DNA of 64,000 nt from Wansuia hejianensis. GTDB taxonomy: Bacteria; Bacillota; Clostridia; Lachnospirales; Lachnospiraceae. The translations under genes and the position numbers were made by a program. Shown here in pieces: positions 44,456-53,822 of the stretch. Numbering within the stretch: position 1 is the first letter of the stretch; the number at the start of each line of letters is the position of its first letter. The stretch spans positions 137,501 through 201,500 of the forward strand of contig NZ_CP060635.1 of the NCBI RefSeq assembly GCF_014337215.1. Direction: 5' to 3'. A model generated the notes under the pieces. That model was not told where the DNA came from and did no database searches. It was given only the letters and a program-made list of their open reading frames with translations.

Positions 44456-45340
44456 ATGATAAATGCAATTCAAGATTATATCAGTTATTTACATAACGTG
44501 AAGAGAACGTCACACAACACAGAGATTTCTTACGAACGGGATTTGAAAAAGGCGGCGGTATATTTTGCAGGTCAGCAGATTGGAGATTTGACTCAGATAA
44601 CCGCCACTAATTTGAATTCTTACATGCTGTATCTGGAACGGGAGCATATGTCTCCCGCCACTGTTTCACGCAATATTGCGGCGATTCGGTCATTTTTCCA
44701 GTATATGGTCAGAGAACACAAGATACAGGCAGATCCTTCGGAGCAGCTTAAGCCACCGAAGGTTGAGAAGAAAGCGCCGTCGATCCTGACTGTGGAAGAA
44801 GTGGACAAGCTTCTGCGGCAGCCGGATGGGGAGACGATGAAAGGAATCCGGGACAGGGCCATGCTGGAGCTTTTGTACGCTACGGGTATACGCGTGAGCG
44901 AGCTGATTCACCTGAAAATGGGGGATGTGAATCTGCAGATGGGATATATCACCTGCACAGAGCGGGGAAAGGACCGGATTATACCCTTCGGGGAGACGGC
45001 GAAGAAGGCGTTGGAACATTATCTGGAGAAAGCCAGGGCATCCTTTCTGAAGGGAAAAACCAGTGAATATCTCTTTACGAATTGCTCCGGCACGCCCATG
45101 AGCCGTCAGGGTTTCTGGAAGGTGTTAAAGGGCTATGCGGCGGACGCGGGAATTACGGCGGATATCACGCCGCACACGCTGCGGCATTCTTTTGCCACAC
45201 ACCTGATCCAAAATGGAGCTGATCTGAAGAGCGTCCAGGAGATGCTTGGGCATTCTGATATTTCTACGACTCAGATGTATCTGAACATGGGGATTTACAA
45301 GATCAGGGATGTGTACACCAAGGCACATCCTAGAAAATGA
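44456..45340 (+). CDS. xerD: Tyrosine recombinase XerD
   Basis: A 294-residue recombinase with an N-terminal SAM-like core-binding domain (1-90) and a catalytic domain (about 108-285). The full active-site set is visible: R146 (GIRVSEL), K172 (ERGKDRI), H240 and R243 (HTLRHSF), H266 (LGHSDIS) and nucleophile Y275 (TTQMYLNM). It resolves chromosome dimers at dif. The location behind spoIIM, with no integrase neighbours, favours housekeeping XerD over a mobile-element integrase. Confidence 0.93.
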   Translation: MINAIQDYISYLHNVKRTSHNTEISYERDLKKAAVYFAGQQIGDLTQITATNLNSYMLYLEREHMSPATVSRNIAAIRSFFQYMVREHKIQADPSEQLKPPKVEKKAPSILTVEEVDKLLRQPDGETMKGIRDRAMLELLYATGIRVSELIHLKMGDVNLQMGYITCTERGKDRIIPFGETAKKALEHYLEKARASFLKGKTSEYLFTNCSGTPMSRQGFWKVLKGYAADAGITADITPHTLRHSFATHLIQNGADLKSVQEMLGHSDISTTQMYLNMGIYKIRDVYTKAHPRK

Positions 45341-45366
45341 CCGAATGAGACGCAGACAGGAATATG

Positions 45367-45411
45367 AAAATGAGCTGACGCATGATGGATATTCATGCGT
45401 CAGCTCATTTT
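45367..45411. terminator. Bidirectional terminator between xerD and the convergent operon
   Basis: A perfect 19-bp inverted repeat (left arm AAAATGAGCTGACGCATGA, right arm its complement) with a seven-base loop. The A-tract on one side and T-tract on the other make it usable on both strands. Confidence 0.92.
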
Positions 45412-45421
45412 CGGCGGTTAT

Positions 45422-45673
45422 TTATCCTTTTAAGCCTCTTGTCTGTCTGTCCATATCTTCTACGACGATGTCGTAAATTTCTCCCAGCGAAGCGCAGTAT
45501 TCCAGTACCTTCCAGGGTTCGTTTGTGTGAAAATGAATCTTAATCAGCTCCTCATCCCCCACTGCCAGGAGGCAGTCGCCCTTAAAGTTCCGTGTGAAAT
45601 ATTCATTAATTACATCCTCGTCCAGATCCTGTCCTTCGATCAACAGCTGGGTGTCATACTTATATTCTAGCAT
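45422..45673 (-). CDS. Stand-alone FakA/DAK C-terminal-type domain
   Basis: An 83-residue protein resembling the C-terminal domain of fatty-acid kinase FakA (YloV/DAK-like): YDTQLLIEGQDLDEDVINEY, LLAVGDEELIKIHFHTNEPW, and YCASLGEIYDIVVEDMDRQ. In FakA this domain works with FakB; here the kinase domain is absent and no fakB is nearby, so function is unclear. It lies 17 bases downstream of the DAHP synthase gene and is probably co-transcribed with it. Confidence 0.75.
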   Translation of the reverse strand: MLEYKYDTQLLIEGQDLDEDVINEYFTRNFKGDCLLAVGDEELIKIHFHTNEPWKVLEYCASLGEIYDIVVEDMDRQTRGLKG

Positions 45674-45690
45674 ACCGCTCCCTTCCCTTA

Positions 45691-46725
45691 TCAGCAGAGC
45701 TCTGCGATTTCATAGATCAGCCGTTCAGACTCGTCCCATCCGAGACACGGATCTGTGATGGATTTACCATAGACATGCGTTCCGCAGCCAATCTTCTGGC
45801 AGCCCGGTTCTATATAGCTTTCGATCATCAGCCCTTTGACCAGAGATGCGATGCGCGAATCATACCTGCGGCTGTGAAGAACTTCACGGGCGATCCGCGG
45901 CTGCTGGTTATACTTCTTATTAGAATTGGAATGGTTCGTATCTACGATGGTTGCAGGGTTCTTCAGCGAGGTCTGCGCATACTTATCCAGCAGCAGCTCC
46001 AGATCCTCAAAATGGTAATTGGGAATAGCGTTCCCGTGCTTGTTGGTGGCACCGCGCAGGATCGTGTGGGCCAGAGGATTTCCGAAGGTATGCGTCTCCG
46101 CGCTTCTGTAGATAAATGTATGTCCGCTCTGGGCGGCGATCACTGAATTAATCATGACAGACAGGTCTCCGCTGGTAGGATTCTTCATGCCTACCGGAAT
46201 ATCAATGCCGGAAACTGTCAGCCTGTGCTGCTGGTCTTCCACCGAACGGGCTCCGATGGCCACATAGGACAGGAAATCGGACACATAACTCCAGTTGGCC
46301 GGATACAGCATTTCGTCTGCGGCGGTAAGGCCGGATTCTTCCAGCGCACGGATGTGCATTCTGCGCATGGCGACCAGGCCGGCCAGCAGATCCGGCTTCT
46401 TCTCCGGATCGGGCTGATGGACAATGCCCTTATAACCCTCTCCGGTGGTCCGCGGCTTGTTGGTGTAGATCCTGGGGATCAGAAGCAGCTTATCAGCCAC
46501 CTTATCCTGTATCCTGGCGAGTCTGTTCACGTAATCACAGACAGAATCTTCATTATCAGCTGAACAGGGCCCGATGATTACCAGGAATTTATCCGATTCC
46601 CCGGTGAACACTTTACGTATTGCATCGTCACGGTCAGCTTTTATCCTGAGCGCCGAAGCGGAAAGAGGGTATTGCTCCTGGATCTCTTCCGGCGTGGGCA
46701 GCTCTTTCATAATCTGAAAGCTCAT
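45691..46725 (-). CDS. aroF: 3-deoxy-7-phosphoheptulonate synthase (DAHP synthase, class I)
   Basis: A 344-residue type I-alpha DAHP synthase that condenses phosphoenolpyruvate and erythrose-4-phosphate, the first step of aromatic amino acid synthesis. Signature segments: LVIIGPCSADNEDSV, PRIYTNKPRTTGEGYKGIV, GARSVEDQQHRLTVSGIDIP, VGMKNPTSGD, RGATNKHGNAIPNYH, TIVDTNHSNSNKKY and DPCLGWDESERLI. It is full length. A promoter and a hairpin lie upstream, the latter possibly a control element. GGAGAC precedes the ATG. Confidence 0.95.
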   Translation of the reverse strand: MSFQIMKELPTPEEIQEQYPLSASALRIKADRDDAIRKVFTGESDKFLVIIGPCSADNEDSVCDYVNRLARIQDKVADKLLLIPRIYTNKPRTTGEGYKGIVHQPDPEKKPDLLAGLVAMRRMHIRALEESGLTAADEMLYPANWSYVSDFLSYVAIGARSVEDQQHRLTVSGIDIPVGMKNPTSGDLSVMINSVIAAQSGHTFIYRSAETHTFGNPLAHTILRGATNKHGNAIPNYHFEDLELLLDKYAQTSLKNPATIVDTNHSNSNKKYNQQPRIAREVLHSRRYDSRIASLVKGLMIESYIEPGCQKIGCGTHVYGKSITDPCLGWDESERLIYEIAELC

Positions 46726-46804
46726 TTGCGATTGTCTCCTTTAATGTAAAATAGACGGTAAAACTACAGTTCGGGCAGGCAGATCTGTCTGCCCCACCGT
46801 CGTT

Positions 46805-46833
46805 ATAATACTACAATTGAGAAGGTTTGTCGA
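46805..46833 (-). promoter_or_regulatory. Promoter of aroF, followed by a leader hairpin
   Basis: Read on the minus strand, TCGACA (46833-46828) and TATTAT (46810-46805) have a 17-base spacer. Downstream in the leader an inverted repeat GGGCAGACAGA / TCTGCCTGCCC (46797-46776, one mismatch) could fold. No T-box or leader peptide was recognised. Confidence 0.65.
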
Positions 46834-46917
46834 TAATAAAAAATAAAATCATGTTCTCCGAAGCTCATCTCATTCCTTTTGCCCGCTGTCTGTGATATTA
46901 CACGGATCCTGTACCAC

Positions 46918-48441
46918 TCACTTCTTTTTCGTATATTTTTTCCATTCTTCGGGAAAGAAAAGAAGATAGATCACTCCCATGATAAGCAGCGACAGGAAGA
47001 GCTGCAGCAGCGGTACCCCGATGGACAGACGTGACAGAAGGTTTTCAGCCAGCAGGCTGCAGCCCAGGCTGACCAGCAGGGCGCGCGCGGGTTTTATGAT
47101 GTAGCAGACAGCATCGAAATGGAAAGGCGTCAGGTGATACAGGAACAGCAGGTTCAGGCAGGTGATGGATAGTTCGCTGATCAGCAGGCCCCAGAGATAG
47201 CCCAGTATGCCATACTGCGGGATGAGGATCATCACGAAGAGGATTCGGATTCCCAGACCGATAACATTTTCAATGAAACTTAAATTAGTTTTGCCCAGAC
47301 CGTTCAGGATGCTGGACAAGGTTGTGTTCAGGTAAAGGAACGGGCATATAAAAGCGAGTATTTTCAGAAAAACTCCGGTATCGGTGCTGTCAAACAGCAG
47401 TGTTCCGATGGGGTCCCCGAAGCAGAAAAATACGCCGATGGAAAATATGCCCAGTATCAGACAGTAGTGAATGGTAGATTCGATGGTCCGGCTGATACTT
47501 TTCCAGTTTCCTATCGCCTGGTCTTCCGCGACGCTGGGCAGGAGCATGACGGCGATGGAATTCGTGATGGCAGATGGGAACATTATCATGGGCAGCGCCA
47601 TTCCGGTCAGAACCCCGTACAGGCTCAGGGCGGCTGAGGCGGTCAGGCCGGAAGCTTCCAGCTTGCCGGGAATCAGGATTGTTTCAGTGCTGTGAAGGAC
47701 TGTGACCAACACATGGTTCAAGGTCAGCGGCAGAGAGAGCAGGAGAATCTCCCGCGTGTAGGTCATGGGCTTTTCCAGGGTATGTACGGCATAGTGGTAT
47801 TTGCCGAATTCCAGGTTAATGGCGATCAGTGAGAACAGGCAGGAGGCCAGCTCGCCGGCCAGCACGCCGGAGACCGCCAGCAGAGCGCCAGGCTGCGTAC
47901 CCTGCTGCAGGCTGATGGAGTAAAAGAGGAACGAGACCCCCACCCGGACTACCTGCTCCAGAAGCTGTGAGAGGGAAGGGATTCCCGTCTTTTTCCGCGC
48001 ATAATAATAAGCACTGATGCAGGAATGAATACAGGAAAATGGCAGCGAAAAGGATAGCAGCTTCAGCAGAGGTACACACCGTGTTTCGTGGAGGATGGCG
48101 GCGCCCAGAAATCCGGAGAACCGATGGAGTAGGAAAGCGGCTGCGATGGAGAGGGTCAGAGAGATTATCAGGCCGGTGATCAGAGTGTCAAAGGCGGCTT
48201 TTTTATCTCCTTTTGCGAATTTTGCTGAGATGGAACGGGAAAGCACCGAATGGATGCCGACGGCACAGAGGGCCAGGCACAGCGTGTACAGCGGAGAGGC
48301 CAGCTGATAAATTCCAATCTGTTCCGCACCAATTGTTCTCGAAAGGAATATTCTATAAAAAAAGCCTATAATCCGGCTCAGAAAGCCTGCGGCTGTCAGA
48401 ATCAGTGCACCCCTCAAAAACCCTTTTTTCGTGTTGGACAT
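46918..48441 (-). CDS. spoVB: SpoVB-like oligosaccharide flippase (MATE/MOP superfamily)
   Basis: A 507-residue polytopic protein with about 14 membrane segments, the layout of Wzx/MurJ-like flippases. The N-terminus FLRGALILTAAGFLSRIIGF and GAEQIGIYQLASPLYTL are typical of SpoVB/YtgP proteins, which are needed for spore cortex synthesis or lipid-linked precursor export. Clostridia carry several paralogues, so spoVB itself versus another flippase cannot be settled here. GGGAGCAG precedes the ATG. Confidence 0.83.
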   Translation of the reverse strand: MSNTKKGFLRGALILTAAGFLSRIIGFFYRIFLSRTIGAEQIGIYQLASPLYTLCLALCAVGIHSVLSRSISAKFAKGDKKAAFDTLITGLIISLTLSIAAAFLLHRFSGFLGAAILHETRCVPLLKLLSFSLPFSCIHSCISAYYYARKKTGIPSLSQLLEQVVRVGVSFLFYSISLQQGTQPGALLAVSGVLAGELASCLFSLIAINLEFGKYHYAVHTLEKPMTYTREILLLSLPLTLNHVLVTVLHSTETILIPGKLEASGLTASAALSLYGVLTGMALPMIMFPSAITNSIAVMLLPSVAEDQAIGNWKSISRTIESTIHYCLILGIFSIGVFFCFGDPIGTLLFDSTDTGVFLKILAFICPFLYLNTTLSSILNGLGKTNLSFIENVIGLGIRILFVMILIPQYGILGYLWGLLISELSITCLNLLFLYHLTPFHFDAVCYIIKPARALLVSLGCSLLAENLLSRLSIGVPLLQLFLSLLIMGVIYLLFFPEEWKKYTKKK

Positions 48442-48492
48442 ATAACTGCTCCCAAAAAGTCCTTTACCCCTAATTTATGAAAAGATTAGGCT

Positions 48493-48558
48493 TGACAGAA
48501 CTGTTAGGCGGTGATATTCTAAGGATGAACAAAAATCCGAGTAATTTAGTCGGAATTA
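48493..48558 (+). promoter_or_regulatory. Promoter of the isc operon with an Rrf2-type inverted repeat
   Basis: TTGACA (48493-48498) and TATTCT (48516-48521) with a 17-base spacer. Just downstream, AATCCGA (48535-48541) and TCGGAAT (48551-48557) form an inverted repeat with the TCCGA/TCGGA core. It is a likely binding site of the Rrf2/IscR protein encoded by the first gene, giving autoregulation. Confidence 0.72.
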
Positions 48559-48580
48559 TTATTGAGAAGGTGGAACGGAT

Positions 48581-49042
48581 ATGAAGCTGTCTACAAAGGG
48601 AAGGTATGGGCTTCGGGCGTTGATTGACCTGGCTGTGCATGAAAAAGAGGACACAGTTTCCATCCAGAGCATATCGGAACGCCAGGGCATCTCAGAGAGC
48701 TATCTGGAGCAGCTGGTGAGGCTTCTGAAGAAGGCTGGACTGGTTGTCAGCGTGCGGGGAGCCGGAGGAGGCTACCGCCTGGCTAAGCCGGCGGATACCA
48801 TATCGGTAGGAGATATTCTGCGCGCTCTCGAAGGCGATCTGAAAGCGGTTGCATGTTCGGCTTACCAGGAAGAGCAGGGCTGCGAAGGAGCAGACTGCTG
48901 TGTGACCAAGTTTGTCTGGAAGAAAATCAATGATGCGATCACCCACACGGTGGATTCCATCATGCTGGGTGAATTGGTCGGAGAAAGCAGGAGGCTTTTG
49001 GAAAAGAATGGCGGGGAGCCAGTCCAGAGATGTAAGAATTAA
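48581..49042 (+). CDS. iscR: Rrf2/IscR-family regulator
   Basis: A 153-residue Rrf2 protein: MKLSTKGRYGLRALIDLAVH, a winged helix with ISERQGISESYLEQLVRLLKK given in part, and three cysteines in the loop region (ACSAYQEEQGCEGADCC, about 89-106) that could hold an Fe-S cluster. It probably senses Fe-S status and represses the downstream nifS-nifU-mnmA genes. GAAGGTGG precedes the ATG; nifS starts 22 bases after the stop. Confidence 0.92.
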   Translation: MKLSTKGRYGLRALIDLAVHEKEDTVSIQSISERQGISESYLEQLVRLLKKAGLVVSVRGAGGGYRLAKPADTISVGDILRALEGDLKAVACSAYQEEQGCEGADCCVTKFVWKKINDAITHTVDSIMLGELVGESRRLLEKNGGEPVQRCKN

Positions 49043-49063
49043 AGAAAAGAGGAGATAAAACCT

Positions 49064-50254
49064 ATGATTTATTTAGATAATGCGGCTACAACAAAGACCG
49101 CTCCGGAAGTGGTAGATGCAATGCTTCCTTATTTTTCAGAGCTGTATGGCAATCCGTCCAGCATCTATACGATTGCCGGCAAAAGTAAGGAAGCCATAAC
49201 AGCCAGCAGGGAGACAATTGCCGGAGTGCTGGGTGCGAAACCGGAAGAGATCTATTTCACAGCAGGCGGAAGTGAAGCGGATAACTGGGCGCTGAAGGCA
49301 GCCTTTGAGGCATATAAGGGCAAGGGCAACCACATCATTACTACGAAGATTGAGCACCACGCGATCCTTCATACCTGCGAATATCTGGAGAAGGAGAGGG
49401 GCGCACGGATCACTTATCTGGACGTTGATGAGGACGGGGTAGTGAAGCTGGATCAGCTTGAGAATGCCATTACGCCGGAGACTATCCTCATATCTGTGAT
49501 GTTTGCCAACAATGAAATTGGCACGATCCAGCCCATCAAAGAGATCGGCATGATTGCCAGGGAGCATGGAATTCTGTTCCATACGGATGCGGTTCAGGCT
49601 TTTGGCCAGGTACCGATTCCGGTGGATGAATACGATATCGACATGCTCAGCTCCAGCGGGCATAAGATCAACGGCCCGAAGGGAATTGGCTTTCTGTATA
49701 TCCGGAAAGGGGTGAAGATCCGGTCCTTCGTCCATGGGGGCGCCCAGGAGAGAAAGCGGCGGGCCGGCACCGAGAATGTTCCGGGAATCGTGGGCTACGG
49801 TGTGGCTGCCAGACGCGCGGCGGAGACCATGAGAGAACGGACACAGAAGGAGATCCAGCTCAGGGATTATATGATCCAGAGAATCAATGCCGAAGTCCCC
49901 AACTGCAAATTAAATGGACATCCGTCCAGGCGTCTGCCGAACAACGTGAATTTCAGCTTTGAATTTGTCGAGGGAGAATCCCTTCTGATCATGCTGGATA
50001 TGGAAGGCATCTGTGCATCCAGTGGGTCGGCCTGTACTTCAGGATCTCTGGACCCGTCCCATGTGCTGCTGGCCATCGGCCTGCCTCATGAAATCGCCCA
50101 TGGTTCTCTGCGGTTGACGCTCTCGGATGAAACTACGAAGGAAGATATCGATTTTACCGTTGATAAGATTAAGGAAATTGTGAAGAAGCTTCGCGCCATG
50201 TCACCGTTGTATGAAGATTTTGTGGCGGGAAAGACGAAATCCATGATACAGTGA
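49064..50254 (+). CDS. nifS: Cysteine desulfurase NifS/IscS
   Basis: A 396-residue PLP enzyme (MIYLDNAATTKTAPEVVDAM at the start). Visible motifs: AGGSEADNWALK, KIEHHAILHT, the PLP-lysine SSGHKINGPKG, and the sulfur-accepting cysteine loop CASSGSACTSGS. It takes sulfur from cysteine for Fe-S cluster assembly on NifU and for tRNA thiolation by MnmA, both encoded next. Full length. Confidence 0.96.
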   Translation: MIYLDNAATTKTAPEVVDAMLPYFSELYGNPSSIYTIAGKSKEAITASRETIAGVLGAKPEEIYFTAGGSEADNWALKAAFEAYKGKGNHIITTKIEHHAILHTCEYLEKERGARITYLDVDEDGVVKLDQLENAITPETILISVMFANNEIGTIQPIKEIGMIAREHGILFHTDAVQAFGQVPIPVDEYDIDMLSSSGHKINGPKGIGFLYIRKGVKIRSFVHGGAQERKRRAGTENVPGIVGYGVAARRAAETMRERTQKEIQLRDYMIQRINAEVPNCKLNGHPSRRLPNNVNFSFEFVEGESLLIMLDMEGICASSGSACTSGSLDPSHVLLAIGLPHEIAHGSLRLTLSDETTKEDIDFTVDKIKEIVKKLRAMSPLYEDFVAGKTKSMIQ

Positions 50255-50290
50255 GAAAATAATCTGAAGTTCAGAATGGAGGAATATAGA

Positions 50291-50728
50291 ATGTACAGCG
50301 AAAAAGTGATGGACCATTTTCAGAATCCCAGGAATGTGGGCGAGATCGATAATGCCAGCGGTGTTGGAACTGTGGGCAATGCAAAATGCGGAGATATCAT
50401 GAGAATGTACCTGGATATCGATGATAACGGCATTATACGGGACTGCAAGTTCAAGACCTTCGGATGCGGCGCCGCGGTGGCTACCAGCAGCATGGCTACA
50501 GAACTGGTCAAGGGAAAGACAATCCAGGAAGCTCTGGAAGTGACCAACAAAGCAGTGATGGAAGCTCTGGACGGACTGCCGCCGGTGAAGGTGCACTGTT
50601 CTCTGCTGGCAGAAGAGGCGATTCATGCGGCTCTCTGGGATTATGCCGAAAAGCATCATATTAAAATAGAAGGGCTGCAGAAGCCTAAGTCGGACATCAG
50701 CGAGGGAGAAGAAGAGGAAGAATATTAA
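50291..50728 (+). CDS. nifU: Fe-S cluster scaffold protein NifU/IscU
   Basis: Start chosen at ATG 50291 (MYSEKVMDHFQNPRN) because GGAGG sits nine bases upstream; an ATG 15 bases earlier has none. The 145-residue protein is an IscU-type scaffold with the three cluster cysteines in NAKCGD, TFGCGAA and HCSLLAEEAI. Its C-terminus is acidic (EGEEEEEY). Directly downstream of nifS and one base before mnmA. Confidence 0.94.
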   Translation: MYSEKVMDHFQNPRNVGEIDNASGVGTVGNAKCGDIMRMYLDIDDNGIIRDCKFKTFGCGAAVATSSMATELVKGKTIQEALEVTNKAVMEALDGLPPVKVHCSLLAEEAIHAALWDYAEKHHIKIEGLQKPKSDISEGEEEEEY

Positions 50729-50729
50729 A

Positions 50730-51812
50730 ATGGCACGGGAAACAGTGGTCGTTGGAATGTCAGGGGGCGTGGATTCCTCGGTGGCCGCCTGGCTGCTTCA
50801 GAAGCAGGGATACCGGGTGATCGGGGTGACCATGCAGATCTGGCAGGAGGAGGATGAATTTACTCAGGAGGCTGAGGGCGGGTGCTGCGGACTGTCTGCG
50901 GTGGAAGACGCCAGGCGAGTGGCGCAGGTTCTGCAGATCCCATATTATGTGATGAATTTCAAGCGTGAGTTCAAAGAAAGAGTGATTGACTATTTCACAG
51001 AGGAATATCTTCATGGGAGGACGCCGAATCCATGCATTGCCTGTAACCGCTACGTGAAATGGGAGGCTTTGCTGCAGAGAAGCATTGAGATCGGCGCCGA
51101 TTATATCGCGACCGGACACTACGCGCGGATTGAGCGGCTGTCCAACGGCCGCTATGCCATACGCAATTCGGTGACGGCTGAAAAGGACCAGACGTATGCG
51201 CTGTACAGCCTGACTCAGGAGCAGCTGGCCCGCACGCTGATGCCGGTAGGGGATTACACAAAACCCCAGATCCGGGAGATGGCGGAGAAGGCCGGACTTC
51301 CGGTAGCGGACAAGCATGACAGCCAGGAGATCTGTTTTGTGCCGGATAAAGATTATGCAGCATTCATAGAGAAAAATGCCGGCAGGAAGATGCCGGAAGG
51401 GAATTTTGTCAACAGTGAAGGCGAGATTCTCGGGCGCCACAGGGGGATTACCCATTATACGGTGGGACAGCGCAGAGGTCTGGGGCTGCCCATGGGCCGC
51501 CGGGTGTTTGTGCGGGAAATCCGTCCGGAGACAAACGAGGTAGTCATCGGTGAAGGGGATGAAGTCTTTTCCGGGACGCTGAAGGCGAATCATATCTCCT
51601 TTATGGCAGTCCCCGAAATGGATATCGGTGAAGAGGGCCACTTTGTGACGAAGATCCGCTATGGACACAGAGGCGCCGGATGCCGGGTGAAAAGGACAGG
51701 ACCTGATGAAATTCAATGCACATTTGACGAGCCGGTCAGAGCGGTGACGCCCGGACAGGCAGTCGTATTTTATAAGGACGGCTGCGTGGCCGGAGGAGGT
51801 ACAATTTTATGA
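50730..51812 (+). CDS. mnmA: tRNA 2-thiouridylase MnmA
   Basis: A 360-residue enzyme that thiolates U34 of Glu, Gln and Lys tRNAs. It has the PP-loop GMSGGVDSSVAAWLL (9-23), the first catalytic cysteine in PNPCIACNRYVKW, the ATGHYARI motif, and the second cysteine in SQEICFVPD. The HRGITHYTVGQRRGLG segment is typical of the central domain. It follows nifU with a single-base gap and overlaps the next gene by ATGA. Confidence 0.96.
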   Translation: MARETVVVGMSGGVDSSVAAWLLQKQGYRVIGVTMQIWQEEDEFTQEAEGGCCGLSAVEDARRVAQVLQIPYYVMNFKREFKERVIDYFTEEYLHGRTPNPCIACNRYVKWEALLQRSIEIGADYIATGHYARIERLSNGRYAIRNSVTAEKDQTYALYSLTQEQLARTLMPVGDYTKPQIREMAEKAGLPVADKHDSQEICFVPDKDYAAFIEKNAGRKMPEGNFVNSEGEILGRHRGITHYTVGQRRGLGLPMGRRVFVREIRPETNEVVIGEGDEVFSGTLKANHISFMAVPEMDIGEEGHFVTKIRYGHRGAGCRVKRTGPDEIQCTFDEPVRAVTPGQAVVFYKDGCVAGGGTIL

Positions 51813-52600
51813 TATCAGATTGCCATATGCATACTTGCTTTTCTGATGACAGCAATACGCCGGTGGAGGCTATGGCAGAGCAGGCCATCAGCCTGGGAAT
51901 GAAGCGAATCTGCATCACAGACCACTACGACATGGATTTTCCGGACGGCGAGTTCACGCTGGACACGGCCGCTTACTTGAGGAAGCTGGAAGAGGTCAGG
52001 GAAAAGTACAGCGATAGGCTGGATCTATGTGTGGGTGTGGAGTTGGGGCTTCAGCCACATTTGAAGGAAGAGATCAGCAGGTATCTGAACGAATTTTCCT
52101 TTGATTTTGTGATCGGATCAGTTCATCTGGTGGACGGGGTAGACCCCGATGACCGGGATGAGATTAAAAGGACGGATGAAGAGATGTACCGGGAGTATTT
52201 CCGGTTCACATTGGAGTGCGTAAGGAATATACGTGGCTTTCAAAGTTTGGGCCATATGGATTATGTGGTGAGGTACGGCTATCAGAAAGAAAGAGATTAT
52301 TCCTATTATAAATATGCGGACATCATAGACGAGATTCTCCGGGAATTGATCCAAAGGGATATCGCTCTGGAAATGAATACCGGAGGTTTCAAATACGGCC
52401 TGGGCTTTCCCAATCCCCACCCGGATATCCTGAAGCGTTACCGGGAACTGGGAGGCACGATGGTGACCGCAGGTTCAGACGCTCACAGGCCGGAGCAGAT
52501 AGGGTATCAATTCCAGACGTTGAAGCAGATTGTGTCTGACGCCGGGTTTGACTGTCTCACGGTATTTAACGGAAGAAAACCGGAGTTTATAAAAATATAA
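51809..52600 (+). CDS. PHP-domain phosphatase, histidinol-phosphatase-like
   Basis: A 263-residue PHP protein with metal-ligand motifs DCHMHTCFSDDS (4-15), ITDHYDMDFP, VGVELGLQPH, GSVHLVDG, LGHMDYVVRYG, MNTGGFKYG and GSDAHRPEQIGY. It resembles HisJ/HisK-type histidinol-phosphatases, but no other his gene is here, so another phosphoester substrate is possible. Translationally coupled to mnmA. Confidence 0.85.
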   Translation: MISDCHMHTCFSDDSNTPVEAMAEQAISLGMKRICITDHYDMDFPDGEFTLDTAAYLRKLEEVREKYSDRLDLCVGVELGLQPHLKEEISRYLNEFSFDFVIGSVHLVDGVDPDDRDEIKRTDEEMYREYFRFTLECVRNIRGFQSLGHMDYVVRYGYQKERDYSYYKYADIIDEILRELIQRDIALEMNTGGFKYGLGFPNPHPDILKRYRELGGTMVTAGSDAHRPEQIGYQFQTLKQIVSDAGFDCLTVFNGRKPEFIKI

Positions 52601-52632
52601 TGGAAAAGCCGGCGTTTTTTGGAAATAAGGGC

Positions 52633-52661
52633 TTGAATTTTCAAAGATAATTAGGTAGAAT
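52633..52661 (+). promoter_or_regulatory. Promoter of gap
   Basis: TTGAAT (52633-52638) and TAGAAT (52656-52661) separated by 17 bases, 55 bases upstream of the gap start. Confidence 0.7.
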
Positions 52662-52716
52662 ATAGTGCAGGTTGAAACTAAATCAATTTTAAACACTTTT
52701 AGGAGGAATTAAAATC

Positions 52717-53736
52717 ATGGCAGTAAGAGTAGCGATCAATGGTTTTGGACGTATCGGGCGTCTGGCTTTCAGACAGATGTTTGGTGCAGAAGGTTATGAA
52801 GTAGTTGCAATTAACGATTTAACATCTCCGAAGATGTTAGCTCATTTGTTAAAATATGATTCATCTCAGGGCAAATATGCTCTGGCAGACACAGTTACCT
52901 CTGATGAAGAAGCAGGCACCATCACTGTAGACGGACAGACAATCAGAATCTACAAAGAGGCTGATGCCGCGAACCTTCCCTGGGGAGAACTGAAAGTTGA
53001 CGTTGTTCTGGAGTGTACCGGTTTCTACACCTCCAAGGCTAAAGCAGAGGCTCATATCAAAGCGGGCGCAAGAAAAGTTGTTATCTCCGCTCCGGCCGGC
53101 AATGATCTTCCGACCATCGTTTACAATGTAAACCATGAAGAATTGAAGGCTACCGATACTGTTATTTCCGCAGCTTCCTGCACTACCAACTGCCTGGCTC
53201 CTATGGCAAAGGCCTTGAACGAGCTGGCTCCGATCAAATCCGGTATCATGGTAACGATCCATGCTTACACCGGCGACCAGATGACTCTGGACGGACCGCA
53301 GAGAAAAGGCGATCTGAGAAGATCCCGTGCAGCAGCTGTTAATATCGTTCCGAACAGCACCGGCGCTGCCAAGGCAATCGGCCTGGTTATTCCGGAACTG
53401 AATGGAAAGCTGATCGGAGCTGCACAGCGTGTGCCGACCCCGACCGGTTCCACCACCATCCTGACCGCAGTTGTTGAAGGAACTGTGACGGTTGCCGACA
53501 TCAATGCCAAGATGAAAGCTTCCGCTACCGAATCCTATGGATATAATGAGGACGAGATCGTTTCTTCCGATATCATTGGAATGAGATATGGTTCTCTGTT
53601 TGATGCTACTCAGACAATGGTTCTGCCGCTGGACAACGGAACCACAGAGGTTCAGGTTGTTTCCTGGTATGACAATGAGAATTCCTATACCAGCCAGATG
53701 GTTCGTACGATCAAATACTTCTCTGAGTTACAGTAA
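52717..53736 (+). CDS. gap: Glyceraldehyde-3-phosphate dehydrogenase
   Basis: A 339-residue NAD-dependent glycolytic enzyme: nucleotide-binding INGFGRIGRLAFRQM (8-22), active-site SAASCTTNCLAPM with catalytic C155, and the C-terminal SWYDNENSYTSQMVRT. TTTAGGAGG precedes the ATG. Codon choice is noticeably cleaner than in neighbouring accessory genes, as expected for a highly expressed gene. First of three glycolytic genes (gap, pgk, tpiA), each followed by its own intergenic signal. Confidence 0.98.
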   Translation: MAVRVAINGFGRIGRLAFRQMFGAEGYEVVAINDLTSPKMLAHLLKYDSSQGKYALADTVTSDEEAGTITVDGQTIRIYKEADAANLPWGELKVDVVLECTGFYTSKAKAEAHIKAGARKVVISAPAGNDLPTIVYNVNHEELKATDTVISAASCTTNCLAPMAKALNELAPIKSGIMVTIHAYTGDQMTLDGPQRKGDLRRSRAAAVNIVPNSTGAAKAIGLVIPELNGKLIGAAQRVPTPTGSTTILTAVVEGTVTVADINAKMKASATESYGYNEDEIVSSDIIGMRYGSLFDATQTMVLPLDNGTTEVQVVSWYDNENSYTSQMVRTIKYFSELQ

Positions 53737-53761
53737 ATAGTTTCATTGATTCAGAACCCAA

Positions 53762-53795
53762 GGGGTCCGGTCTGTTTGGACCGGGCCCTTTTAAT
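53762..53795 (+). terminator. Terminator after gap
   Basis: GGGGTCCGGTC / GACCGGGCCC (one G-T pair) with a short loop followed by TTTTAAT. It may be leaky, since pgk starts soon after without an obvious strong promoter. Confidence 0.75.
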
Positions 53796-53822
53796 GCTAA
53801 TTCTATTCAGGAGGAAATGAAT

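Noticed and set aside
44456..45340. Tyrosine recombinase as a sign of an integrated element
   Set aside because: It has housekeeping XerD length and context (spoIIM neighbour) and there are no att-like repeats or phage genes around it.
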